DNA of 14,788 nt from an uncultured Collinsella sp. (GCA_900545875.1 URAQ01000015.1:1-14788); one strand, 5' to 3'; counted from the stretch's first letter, positions 1-7,052 are shown. Numbers and translations are program-made. The notes: generated by a model from the letters alone, not told the origin.

Positions 1-2
1 CG

Positions 3-1001
3 TTGGCGATTGGCGCCATGGCGCTCGGCGGCATCGAAGGGCCGGTGCTGTTCGATGCCGGCTTTGTATTCAACATGCTTGGCTTTGTGCTGGCGCTTGC
101 CGCGTGCGTGCTGTTCTTGTGTGGCCGCGCCCTGTACTACCAGGGCTACGAACAGGGCGAGCAGCATGCCGATTGTGTGCTGGCCGCTCGTATTCAAGAT
201 CGCCTGATCGATCACCCCGACACCTGGGACAACATCGACGGCGACTTCTTGGAGGTCGAGGGCGCCCTTAACCGCGTGCGTGACCGTGAGCGCAAGGTGC
301 AACAGGCCTTGCGTGACGAGTCGCATCGCAAGGACGATCTGGTCACGTACTTGGCACATGACCTACGCACCCCGCTTGCCAGTGTGGTGGGCTATCTTTC
401 GCTGCTGCAAGAGGCTCCTGAGCTGCCGGTTGAGCAACGTGCGCACTTTACGGGCGTGGCTCTCGACAAGGCGCACCGGCTCGATGCACTCATCGAAGAG
501 TTCTTCGATATCACACGCTTTGACTTCCACGATATCGTGCTCACGCGCGGCTATGTTGATCTGGGGTTGCTGCTGGCTCAGGTGGCTGACGAGTTCTATC
601 CCATCCTCAACGAGCAGCATAAGGAAGCCCAAGTTGATATCCACGAGGACCTGACGGTGCTCGTGGATGGCGACAAGATGGCTCGCGTGTTCAACAACAT
701 CATGAAAAACGCCGTCGCCTATAGCTATGAGGGCTCGACTATCACGATTGAGGCCGGGCGCCAAGACGATGGCGGCGTGCGCGTTCGCTTTATCAATCAG
801 GGCGATCCTATCCCTGCGGCTAAGCTCAAGGTGATCTTTGAGAAGTTCTATCGCCTGGATGCGGCGCGTGCGACCAATCGCGGCGGCGCTGGACTGGGGC
901 TTGCCATCGCCAAGGAGATCGTATGCGCGCACGGCGGTACCGTTGCATGTGAATCGACGCCCGAACACACGATATTCACCATCGAGCTGCCCGCCGCATA
1001 G
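3..1001 (+). CDS. VanS-like sensor histidine kinase, 5' end cut by the window edge
   Basis: Membrane sensor kinase that autophosphorylates on histidine and passes the phosphate to a response regulator, probably encoded just left of the window. Numbering from the TTG at 3, one membrane segment lies at residues 20-41. The dimerisation/phosphoacceptor region around H119 reads LAHDLRTPLASVVGYLSLL and closely resembles the VanS family. The N box (N231, N232, N236), the F box (FEKFYRLD, 279-286) and the G2 box (GGAGLGLAI, 294-302) complete the ATPase domain. VanS proteins are usually about 370 residues with two membrane segments. The frame is open to the edge and only one segment is visible, so the TTG is probably not the true start. 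No vanH/A/X genes follow, so vancomycin resistance should not be inferred; the family also serves general envelope sensing. Confidence 0.85.
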   Translation: MAIGAMALGGIEGPVLFDAGFVFNMLGFVLALAACVLFLCGRALYYQGYEQGEQHADCVLAARIQDRLIDHPDTWDNIDGDFLEVEGALNRVRDRERKVQQALRDESHRKDDLVTYLAHDLRTPLASVVGYLSLLQEAPELPVEQRAHFTGVALDKAHRLDALIEEFFDITRFDFHDIVLTRGYVDLGLLLAQVADEFYPILNEQHKEAQVDIHEDLTVLVDGDKMARVFNNIMKNAVAYSYEGSTITIEAGRQDDGGVRVRFINQGDPIPAAKLKVIFEKFYRLDAARATNRGGAGLGLAIAKEIVCAHGGTVACESTPEHTIFTIELPAA

Positions 1002-1022
1002 CCAGCGTGCCCTTACAAACAC

Positions 1023-1049
1023 TTGACAATGCGCTCACGTGCATATGAG
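1023..1049 (+). promoter_or_regulatory. Weak candidate promoter upstream of pstB
   Basis: A consensus -35 TTGACA lies at 1023-1028. The best -10 candidate is TATGAG at 1044-1049, but the 15-bp spacing is short. An imperfect copy of the -35, TTACA, starts at 1013, ten bases earlier. An inverted repeat GCTCA/TGAGC (1033-1037, 1046-1050) covers the spacer and -10. The 103-bp gap after the VanS-like gene is large enough for a promoter, so pstB is probably not just read through. Confidence 0.3.
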
Positions 1050-1062
1050 CCGCGATTTCTAC

Positions 1063-1089
1063 TATCGATACTGCTGAATTGATATCGAT
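1063..1089 (+). repeat. Two TATCGAT copies 20 bp apart before pstB
   Basis: TATCGAT occurs at 1063-1069 and 1083-1089. The ATCGAT core is itself palindromic, so the pair also reads as an inverted repeat (ATCGATA 1064-1070, TATCGAT 1083-1089). The 20-bp period is about two DNA turns, as expected for a site bound on one face by a dimeric regulator. It ends 2 bp before the Shine-Dalgarno sequence. That it is an operator is inference. Confidence 0.35.
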
Positions 1090-1091
1090 GT

Positions 1092-1097
1092 GGAGGT
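1092..1097 (+). promoter_or_regulatory. Shine-Dalgarno GGAGGT that fixes the pstB start
   Basis: GGAGGT lies 7 nt before the ATG at 1105. The in-frame GTG at 1090 would place this sequence inside the coding region and has no ribosome binding site of its own, so the ATG is preferred. Confidence 0.75.
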
Positions 1098-1104
1098 ATG
1101 CGGT

Positions 1105-1980
1105 ATGACGGCTGCTGCGGCTGTGGAGCCTACGGAGCTTGAAGAACTCATGGAAGCGCAGGCCGAGGCCGCGCACGAGCGCGAGGTTGGGGATGCGACT
1201 CGCCCCACGGCAGAGGATCTTGCCGCCTCGCCGACGCGCATCGACGTCGAGGGCCTCGACCTGTTCTATGGCGACCATCATGCGCTCAAGGACGTGAATA
1301 TCAAGATCCGCGACAAGCAGATCACCTCATTTATCGGGCCTTCGGGCTGCGGAAAGTCCACGTTGCTGCGCTGCTTTAACCGCATGAACGACGGCATCAA
1401 GGATTGCCGTATCGAGGGCAAGATTGCGCTCGATGGTCAAGATATCCTGGGCGATTACGACATCTGCCGTTTGCGCCAGCGCGTGGGCATGGTGTTCCAG
1501 CGCCCCAACCCGTTTCCCATGAGCATCTACGACAACGTCGCCTATGGGCCGCGCGGTATGGGTGTGCGCGACCGCGTCGTGCTCGACGAGCTGGTCGAGG
1601 ACTCCCTTCGTCGCGCTGCGCTATGGGATGAGGTCAAGGACAAGCTCAAAGAGTCGGGTCTGGGTCTTTCGGGCGGCCAGCAGCAGCGTCTGTGCATCGC
1701 CCGCGCGCTGGCCGTGCAGCCCGACATTCTGCTGATGGACGAGCCGACCTCGGCACTCGACCCTGTGTCGACGCTGGTGGTGGAGCAGCTGGCCTGTGAG
1801 CTCAAAGAGACCTGCACGCTCGTGGTCGTTACGCACAATATGCAGCAGGCGGCGCGTATCTCCGATTCGGTCGCATTCTTTTTGCTGGGTGAGCTGGTGG
1901 AGCACGCGCCCACCGCGCAACTCTTCAAGAATCCGACCGATCCGCGCACGGCGGATTATTTGACGGGGCGTTTTGGCTGA
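1105..1980 (+). CDS. pstB: Phosphate ABC transporter ATP-binding protein PstB
   Basis: Cytoplasmic ATPase that powers the high-affinity phosphate importer PstSCAB and, in many bacteria, takes part in phosphate signalling to a PhoR-type kinase. Counting from the ATG at 1105 (291 residues), the Walker A motif GPSGCGKST is at 78-86, the Q loop ([20 protein letters not shown]132) is highly characteristic of PstB, the signature LSGGQQQR is at 188-195, Walker B ILLMDE is at 208-213 and the switch histidine is H244. About 45 residues precede the ABC domain, an acidic, alanine-rich leader that makes it longer than the E. coli protein of about 257 residues. The permease genes pstC/pstA, the binding protein pstS and phoU are all absent from the window. 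Downstream lies a two-component system after a 64-bp gap. Confidence 0.95.
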   Translation: MTAAAAVEPTELEELMEAQAEAAHEREVGDATRPTAEDLAASPTRIDVEGLDLFYGDHHALKDVNIKIRDKQITSFIGPSGCGKSTLLRCFNRMNDGIKDCRIEGKIALDGQDILGDYDICRLRQRVGMVFQRPNPFPMSIYDNVAYGPRGMGVRDRVVLDELVEDSLRRAALWDEVKDKLKESGLGLSGGQQQRLCIARALAVQPDILLMDEPTSALDPVSTLVVEQLACELKETCTLVVVTHNMQQAARISDSVAFFLLGELVEHAPTAQLFKNPTDPRTADYLTGRFG

Positions 1981-1990
1981 TACCATCTAG

Positions 1991-2004
1991 TAAAGGTACC
2001 TTTA
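1991..2004 (+). promoter_or_regulatory. 14-bp perfect palindrome between pstB and the response regulator gene
   Basis: TAAAGGTACCTTTA is a perfect palindrome about 41 bp before the start codon at 2045. It could be an operator, perhaps autoregulatory, or a small 5-bp hairpin with a GTAC loop. No convincing -35/-10 pair was found around it. Confidence 0.35.
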
Positions 2005-2044
2005 GGGTTAAGATGCGGTCATGCCGGCCGCAAAGGGGTTCAAC

Positions 2045-2773
2045 ATGATCTATTACGTCGAGGACGATGACAACATCAGGGATTTGACGGTCTATGCGCT
2101 GCGCAAGCAGGGGATTGAGGCCGAAGGCTTTTCGTGCGACGGTGAGTTTAAGGCTGCCGTGGCGCGACGGGTACCCGATGCCGTCCTGCTCGACATCATG
2201 CTGCCCGATACCGATGGCTTGGCGATTATGCGTCGACTGCGTGCCGATCGCCTGACGGCGACGGTGCCCATCATGATGCTTACCGCCAAGGATACCGAGC
2301 TCGACAAGGTGATGGCGCTCGATGGCGGTGCCGACGATTACCTGACTAAGCCGTTTTCGCTCATGGAGCTTGCGAGCCGCTGCCGCGCACTGCTGCGTCG
2401 CGGCGGCATGGTCAAGCAGGCGAGCGATGTGCTCAGCGTGGGCGACATCGTGCTCTCGCCCAGCCATCGCGAGGTGACCGTTGCCGGCGAGCCGCTTAAG
2501 CTCACCCTGCGCGAGTTCGACCTGCTCGAGTACCTCATGCGCAAGCCCGGCGTGGTTTTTACCCGCGAGTCGTTGCTGCAGAGCGTGTGGGGCTGGGACT
2601 TCGACGGCGGTTCGCGCACCGTTGACGTGCACGTGCAGACGCTTCGCCAAAAACTGGGCGAGCATGCCAGCGCCATCGAGACCGTGCGCGGCGTGGGCTA
2701 CCGCTTGGCCGAGCCTTCTGCCGGTGATGGTGCCGAAGGTGACGACACCGCGGCCACCGCATCGGAGGAGTAA
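2045..2773 (+). CDS. OmpR/PhoB-family response regulator
   Basis: DNA-binding response regulator, probably phosphorylated by the kinase encoded just downstream. The ATG at 2045 is chosen because AAAGGGG (2032-2038) lies 6 nt upstream and the protein then begins directly with the receiver strand MIYYVEDDDN. The ATG at 2021 adds eight residues without a good ribosome binding site. In the 242-residue product, D7/D8 form the acidic pocket, D50 is the phosphoacceptor (VLLDIMLPD), T80 and K102 are the conserved switch residues, and a winged-helix domain spans about 128-223 with RTVDVHVQTLRQKL and the closing VRGVGYR. The last 20 residues are an acidic, alanine-rich tail. The neighbouring pstB makes a PhoB/PhoP-like role attractive, but this is inference from context; the family is too large to assign by sequence alone. 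Confidence 0.92.
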   Translation: MIYYVEDDDNIRDLTVYALRKQGIEAEGFSCDGEFKAAVARRVPDAVLLDIMLPDTDGLAIMRRLRADRLTATVPIMMLTAKDTELDKVMALDGGADDYLTKPFSLMELASRCRALLRRGGMVKQASDVLSVGDIVLSPSHREVTVAGEPLKLTLREFDLLEYLMRKPGVVFTRESLLQSVWGWDFDGGSRTVDVHVQTLRQKLGEHASAIETVRGVGYRLAEPSAGDGAEGDDTAATASEE

Positions 2774-2776
2774 CCC

Positions 2777-4201
2777 GTGGTCTTCGCCCCCCAGGGAAAA
2801 CATACGCTGTCGCACCGCGTTTTTGTGACGATCTTTGTCTGCGCCATGGCGGTTATCGTGGCGTTTACGGTGCTGGGTGCGTTCTTTGTGCAAAACACCT
2901 TGGCGGATGCCACGAGTGCCAATCTGGCGCAGGAAACCGAGCTCATTGCTGCCGCTCTCGACGAACAGCAGGAGCCCATCCCGTTCTTGCGTAGTCTCGA
3001 TCGCGAGGACTTGCGCATCACGCTGATTAACAAGGATGGATCGGTTGCCTACGACAACGAGGCGTCGCCTTCCACACTGCCCAACCATGGCGATCGCCCC
3101 GAGGTCATCGAGGCCTTTGAGAGTGGTTTGGGTTCCGCGGAGCGCGCAAGCTCTACGCTCGACGAGATCATGCTGTATCGCGCCGTCGCCCTTGATAACG
3201 GCCAGGTTGTCCGCTTGGCGCAGGCCCAGCCTGGCGTTGCGGCGATTTTGCTGTCGATGGTGGCGCCGATGCTGCTTATCGCGGCAGCGGGTGCGGTACT
3301 CTCGTTTTTTATGGCGCGCCGCGAGTCCCGTGCCATCATCGCGCCTTTGCAAGAGGTGGATTTGGACCACCCACGCCGTAGCTATGAGCACGCCTATGCC
3401 GAGATGGTCCCCATGCTCGAGCGTATCGAGTCGCAGCGCCAGGAACTCAAGCGCCAAATGGCGGTGCTAGCGGACAACGACCGTATGCGCCGCGAGTTCA
3501 CGGCGAATATCACCCATGAGCTCAAGACGCCGCTTACGGCGATTTCGGGCTATGCCGAGCTCATCGCAAACGGCATGGTCGAGGGCGAGGACGACCTGCG
3601 CAACTTTGGCGGTCGCATCTATCGTGAGGCAGGCCGCTTGGCAGCGCTCGTCAACGACATCCTTACGCTGTCTAACTTGGACGAGGCCGAGCGTGCAACT
3701 GAGGGCGAGGCGGTGCCCATTGGGTCCACGGAGCCTATTGAGCTCTCGCGTGCCATCTACGCGGTTGAGCAGCGTCTTGAACAGGTCGCCCGTCAGGCGA
3801 ATGTGACGATAAGTCATGAGACCAAGCCTGTGGTTATCGAAGGCGTGTCGCGCTTGATTGACGAGCTCATCTATAATCTGGCAAGCAACGCCATCCGCTA
3901 CAATCGACCCGGCGGTACGGTTACGCTGCAGTGCGGCACCAACGACGAAGGCCATCCGTTCCTCGCGGTCGCCGACACGGGAATCGGTATCGCGCCCGAA
4001 GAACAGGGCAAGGTATTTGAGCGGTTCTATCGCGTGGACAAGAGTAGGTCCAAGGCACGCGGTGGAACCGGTCTGGGGCTTGCCATTGTCAAGCATGCGG
4101 CCCTGTATCATCACGCCACGCTCGATCTGTCGAGCGAGTTGGGCGTGGGAACCACCATTACGGTGACGTTTCCCATACGGCAGGACGAGCCATTCGCATA
4201 G
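2777..4201 (+). CDS. Membrane sensor histidine kinase, partner of the upstream regulator (PhoR-like?)
   Basis: Starts with GTG 3 bp after the regulator's stop. Its Shine-Dalgarno GGAGGAG (2764-2770) lies in the last codons of that gene, so the pair is probably translationally coupled. In the 474 residues, membrane segments fall at about 15-38 and 155-179, with an extracytoplasmic domain of about 115 residues between them that has the feel of a PDC/Cache-type fold (INKDGSVAYDNE). The linker (IIAPLQEVDLDHP, 187-199) is shorter than, and unlike, a standard HAMP domain, and there is no PAS domain. The phosphoacceptor H247 sits in ITHELKTPLTAISGYAELI. The N box (N367, N371), the G1 box DTGIGI (400-405), the F box FERFYRVD and the G2 box GGTGLGLAI (429-437) are intact. 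It may sense phosphate status through PstB, but the sequence does not show the signal. Confidence 0.92.
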   Translation: MVFAPQGKHTLSHRVFVTIFVCAMAVIVAFTVLGAFFVQNTLADATSANLAQETELIAAALDEQQEPIPFLRSLDREDLRITLINKDGSVAYDNEASPSTLPNHGDRPEVIEAFESGLGSAERASSTLDEIMLYRAVALDNGQVVRLAQAQPGVAAILLSMVAPMLLIAAAGAVLSFFMARRESRAIIAPLQEVDLDHPRRSYEHAYAEMVPMLERIESQRQELKRQMAVLADNDRMRREFTANITHELKTPLTAISGYAELIANGMVEGEDDLRNFGGRIYREAGRLAALVNDILTLSNLDEAERATEGEAVPIGSTEPIELSRAIYAVEQRLEQVARQANVTISHETKPVVIEGVSRLIDELIYNLASNAIRYNRPGGTVTLQCGTNDEGHPFLAVADTGIGIAPEEQGKVFERFYRVDKSRSKARGGTGLGLAIVKHAALYHHATLDLSSELGVGTTITVTFPIRQDEPFA

Positions 4202-4226
4202 CGATACAACATAGATATTGATGTAG

Positions 4227-4255
4227 ACGCCGCATTTGACTTTCGGGTGCGGCGT
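4227..4255 (+). terminator. Factor-independent terminator after the two-component operon
   Basis: A perfect 8-bp stem, ACGCCGCA (4227-4234) with TGCGGCGT (4248-4255), can be lengthened by three T.G pairs. It starts 26 bp after the kinase stop. The following TGTTGTGCAATTTTA is only moderately T-rich, so termination may be partial. Confidence 0.65.
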
Positions 4256-4287
4256 TGTTGTGCAATTTTACGATTGCTTCCGACATT

Positions 4288-4318
4288 TTTACAGGAGAGC
4301 CTGTTTCTTATGTATAGA
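4288..4318 (+). promoter_or_regulatory. Candidate promoter for the Wzz/tyrosine-kinase operon
   Basis: TTTACA (4288-4293) is a good -35. The -10 could be TATAGA (4313-4318, 19-bp spacer) or TATGTA (4309-4314, 15 bp), neither ideally spaced. A small inverted repeat ACAGG/CCTGT (4291-4295, 4300-4304) overlaps the -35. The rest of the leader to 4396 shows no riboswitch that I recognise. Confidence 0.35.
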
Positions 4319-4396
4319 GTTTGGTCTCGGTAAAAAGATGCGATAACATACGGACAGTTTTGTCAATCCGAACTGGGGAAATGAAAGGCAAGCTGC

Positions 4397-5053
4397 ATGA
4401 CCCTTCTCGAACTGTTCCAGCTGCTGAAGAAGCACCTTCAGCTGGTCATCACCCTTCCGGTGGTCTGCGCGATCGCCATGGGCATCGTGTCCTTCGTTGC
4501 GATGGACAACACCTACACCGCGACGACGAGCATGTACATTCTCGCCAAGACCGACGATAGCGGCCAGATGAGCTACAACGATCTCTCGGCGAGCCAGATG
4601 CTTTCCAACGATATCGCCACGCTGCTGGATAGCGATAGCGTTAAGAGCGGCGCCGCCAATGAACTGGGCCTCACCGATCTGGATGACTACAAGGTGTCTG
4701 TTTCCTCCGAGACCACCACGCGTGTCATTACGCTTTCGGTTACCGGCACCGATGCCAAGGAGACGGCTAAGGTCGCAAAGGCCATAGCTAGCTCGGTGAG
4801 TACGGTCGCTCAGAACGTCGGCGCTGCCCAGAGCATCAACGTTATCGACGAGGCTAAGACCCCCGAAGCCCCCAGCGGCCCCAAGCGTATGCTGTACGTT
4901 GCTGTCGCGTTCCTCGCGGGCATCTTTATCGCAGTTGCCTATGTCGTTTTGGCAGACATGCTCAACACCCGCATCCGCGGTGCCGAAGAGGCAGAAGAGC
5001 TCCTGGGCATTCCCGTTGTTGGCCGAATTCCGGCTATGAAAGGTGGTAAATAG
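4397..5053 (+). CDS. Wzz/CpsC-like chain-length determinant, membrane adaptor of the tyrosine kinase
   Basis: Polysaccharide co-polymerase family protein. In Gram-positive bacteria the adaptor is separate from the kinase and its cytoplasmic C-terminal tail activates it. The 218 residues show this layout: a short cytoplasmic N terminus, membrane segment 1 at about 17-36, an extracytoplasmic domain at about 40-160 with the family's YTATTSMYI opening strand, the proline-containing motif TPEAPSGPKR (155-164), membrane segment 2 at about 165-187, and a cytoplasmic tail ending in LLGIPVVGRIP. The start ATG has GAAAGG 8 nt upstream. It ends 2 bp before the kinase gene, a spacing that implies co-translation and a shared complex. 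Confidence 0.88.
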   Translation: MTLLELFQLLKKHLQLVITLPVVCAIAMGIVSFVAMDNTYTATTSMYILAKTDDSGQMSYNDLSASQMLSNDIATLLDSDSVKSGAANELGLTDLDDYKVSVSSETTTRVITLSVTGTDAKETAKVAKAIASSVSTVAQNVGAAQSINVIDEAKTPEAPSGPKRMLYVAVAFLAGIFIAVAYVVLADMLNTRIRGAEEAEELLGIPVVGRIPAMKGGK

Positions 5054-5055
5054 GC

Positions 5056-5793
5056 ATGGCTAAGGCAAAGAACACCGATAAGCTCGTTGTACAGAATGCC
5101 GCCAAGACCCTTCTGGCCAACATCCGCTTTGCGAGCGTGGACGACCCCATTCGCACCATCACCGTCACGTCCTCGATTCCCAACGAGGGCAAGTCTACGG
5201 TTTCCATCAACCTTGCCCAGGCTATCGCCACCAGCGGCAAGAGCGTCCTGCTGGTCGAGGCTGATATGCGTCGCAGGTCCCTTGCCGATATGCTCGGCGT
5301 CCGCTCCCGCGGCGGACTCTATGCAGTCCTTTCCGAGCAGGTTTCTATTGACCAGGCGATTGTCGAGACGGGTCAGAAGAACTTCTACTTCCTCGATGCC
5401 GAGCCGCATATTCCCAATCCTGCCGACATCATCGTCTCTCACCGCTTTGCCAAGCTGGTAAAGGCACTGTCCGCCAAGTTCCAGTACGTCATCTTTGATG
5501 CTCCCCCGGTCGGCACCTTCATCGATGCTGCCGAGATCGCAAGTCTGACCGACGGTGCGCTTTTTGTCGTGCGTGAGGATTTCACCAAGCGCGAGGAGGC
5601 GCTCAACGCCATCGGTCAGCTTAAGAAGTCCGAGAAGGTCAAGCTCATCGGTACCGTTATGAACTACTGCGAGACCGAGACCAGAGAGTACTACTACTCC
5701 TACTACACCAAGGACGGTAAGAAGGTTAAGAAGGGCTCCGACGATCAGGGGACTTCCAAAAAGGGCATCTTCACCAACCGAGCAAACGTTTAG
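5056..5793 (+). CDS. CpsD/CapB-type bacterial tyrosine kinase (BY-kinase)
   Basis: Cytoplasmic P-loop kinase that autophosphorylates on a C-terminal tyrosine cluster and in known systems controls exopolysaccharide synthesis together with the adjacent adaptor. In 245 residues the Walker A motif SSIPNEGKST is at 39-48, Walker A' LLVEADMRR at 65-73 and Walker B VIFDAPPV at 145-152. The tyrosine cluster EYYYSYY spans 211-217 with five tyrosines, followed by a lysine-rich tail of 28 residues. The first acidic residue of Walker A' is glutamate (E68) where the family usually has aspartate; D70 is kept. The Shine-Dalgarno AGGTGG lies in the end of the adaptor gene. ParA/MinD-type ATPases share the fold, but the tyrosine cluster and neighbours make BY-kinase the clear choice. 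Confidence 0.92.
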   Translation: MAKAKNTDKLVVQNAAKTLLANIRFASVDDPIRTITVTSSIPNEGKSTVSINLAQAIATSGKSVLLVEADMRRRSLADMLGVRSRGGLYAVLSEQVSIDQAIVETGQKNFYFLDAEPHIPNPADIIVSHRFAKLVKALSAKFQYVIFDAPPVGTFIDAAEIASLTDGALFVVREDFTKREEALNAIGQLKKSEKVKLIGTVMNYCETETREYYYSYYTKDGKKVKKGSDDQGTSKKGIFTNRANV

Positions 5794-5810
5794 TTGATTA
5801 AGGCTGACCT

Positions 5811-6461
5811 ATGCGTGACATTCATTGCCATATCTTGCCGGGTGTAGACGACGGCGCCGCCGATCTCGATGAGAGCTTGGCGATGCTCGAGGCTGCCAAG
5901 CGGGCCGGTGTAACCAGAATCGTTTGCACTCCTCACTGCCGTGATCCCTATTTTGATTACGACAAGATGTGGGATGCCTTTGAGCTGCTGCGCGATAACG
6001 CTGACGGTTTTCCGCTCCAGATGGGCTTCGAGGTCAACCATCGAAAGCTCGTTGAGCTTGGTATCGATGCCGCGGAGCACTTGCATTTCGATGGGACCAA
6101 CGAGTTTCTGCTCGAGCTTTCGACGCATGCCGATGCGTATGCGTTTAGAGAGTACGAGAACACGATTTACGATTTGCAGTGTCGTGGCTACCAGGTGATC
6201 ATCGCTCATCCTGAGCGCTATCGTGCGGTTCAAAAGGATGTAAGCGTGGCGGAGCGCCTGGTCGATATGGGCTGCAAGCTGCAGGCTTCGGCGGACTTTA
6301 TTGCCGGCGGTCGCTTTGGTCGCGAGAAAAAGCCGGCACAGCGCCTGTTCGATCAGAACCTGTACAGCTTCATCGCGAGCGATGCCCATAACGTGGGTCA
6401 TTACGACTGCCTGGCGAAGGCTCGCGCGAAGTTTAGTGTGCGCGGAGCTCATTTTCGCTAA
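5811..6461 (+). CDS. CpsB/YwqE-type PHP-domain protein-tyrosine phosphatase
   Basis: Metal-dependent phosphatase of the PHP superfamily that removes phosphate from the tyrosine cluster of its cognate BY-kinase. The 216 residues open with DIHCHILPGVDDG (3-15), which supplies metal ligands H5 and H7. Further metal-site candidates are H42 in CTPHCRD, E74 in GFEVNHRK, H133 in IIAHPERYR, and D191/H193 in IASDAHN, the order expected for CpsB. It is somewhat shorter than the pneumococcal enzyme (about 243 residues), mostly at the C terminus. AAGG lies 7 nt before the ATG, and the gap to the kinase gene is 17 bp. It is the third gene of the adaptor-kinase-phosphatase operon. Confidence 0.92.
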   Translation: MRDIHCHILPGVDDGAADLDESLAMLEAAKRAGVTRIVCTPHCRDPYFDYDKMWDAFELLRDNADGFPLQMGFEVNHRKLVELGIDAAEHLHFDGTNEFLLELSTHADAYAFREYENTIYDLQCRGYQVIIAHPERYRAVQKDVSVAERLVDMGCKLQASADFIAGGRFGREKKPAQRLFDQNLYSFIASDAHNVGHYDCLAKARAKFSVRGAHFR

Positions 6462-6500
6462 TATCTGTCCCTAACGTTCGCATTGAATGAAAGGGCAGCC

Positions 6501-7001
6501 ATGGATATTCAACTTAAGACGGGATGCTTTGATGACGCGGCGTTGGTGCGCCGCGTCGTTTTTATGGACGAGCAGGGCTACGAGAATGAGTTCGACGCTA
6601 TCGACGAGGATCCGAACTGCATTCATGTGACGCTCTATGTAGACGGCGGGCTTGCCGGTTGCTCGCGCGTGTTTCCCGAAGAGCTTGAGCGCGCGGCTGA
6701 CGCAGAGGCTCCGGTGTCGCCGGCGTGCGACTTGGACGAAGGTGTCGCGGCGGGGGAGACCTACATTATGGGGCGCGTGGCCGTGCTGCCGAGCATGCGC
6801 CGTCGCGGTTTGGCGAGCAAGATTGTCGAGGCCAGTGATACGTGCGCGCGTGATGCCGGCGCCAAGCTCATTAAGCTGCATGCTCAGGAATACGTGCTGC
6901 CGCTCTATGCCAAGGCGGGCTACACGCAGATTGCCCCGGTGGACTACGAAGACGAGGGCCAGCCCCATGCTTGGATGGCCAAGCGCGTAGATGGCAGATA
7001 G
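6501..7001 (+). CDS. GNAT-family N-acetyltransferase
   Basis: Acetyl-CoA-dependent N-acetyltransferase of unknown substrate. The ATG at 6501 is chosen because AAAGGG (6490-6495) lies 5 nt upstream; the TTG at 6483 would add six residues with no such signal. In 166 residues, the acetyl-CoA-binding motif A is VAVLPSMRRRGLASKIVE (93-110), where the R-R-G-L-A turn binds the pyrophosphate. Motif B follows as YVLPLYAKAGY (131-141) with the usual tyrosine. The N-terminal VRRVVFMDEQGYENEFD (16-32) and the late PHAWM (155-159) resemble the YjcF/ElaA-like subgroup. A 30-residue acidic insertion (58-87) sits between early strands. It follows the phosphatase by 39 bp and may be co-transcribed with it, but no functional link is visible. 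Confidence 0.88.
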   Translation: MDIQLKTGCFDDAALVRRVVFMDEQGYENEFDAIDEDPNCIHVTLYVDGGLAGCSRVFPEELERAADAEAPVSPACDLDEGVAAGETYIMGRVAVLPSMRRRGLASKIVEASDTCARDAGAKLIKLHAQEYVLPLYAKAGYTQIAPVDYEDEGQPHAWMAKRVDGR

Positions 7002-7052
7002 GGACGTTCCTTTCCTGCCGGCAGTTTGGGACACTCCTTGGCAATTGGCGCA

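Noticed and set aside
3..1001. Vancomycin resistance operon
   Set aside because: Only a VanS-like kinase is visible. No vanH, ligase or vanX gene follows, and VanS-like kinases occur widely outside resistance clusters.
1925..3457. 510-codon open frame on the minus strand
   Set aside because: Runs antisense across the end of pstB, the regulator and most of the kinase, all of which are clear family members. No plausible start context or domain.
4256..4396. Riboswitch in the leader of the Wzz-like gene
   Set aside because: No conserved core of a known class, such as a cyclic-di-GMP aptamer, could be recognised; only a very weak hairpin around 4351-4370 was seen.
4321..4560. 79-codon plus-strand frame at the start of the Wzz-like gene
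   Set aside because: Overlaps the Wzz-like coding region in another frame. The Wzz start at 4397 has its own ribosome binding site and the product matches the family.
4397..6461. Capsule biosynthesis cluster
   Set aside because: Only the three regulatory genes are present; no glycosyltransferase, polymerase or flippase is seen in the window.
7015..7024. CTGCCGGCAG as a terminator of the acetyltransferase gene
   Set aside because: A palindrome with no room for a loop forms at best a 3-bp stem, and no proper T run follows.
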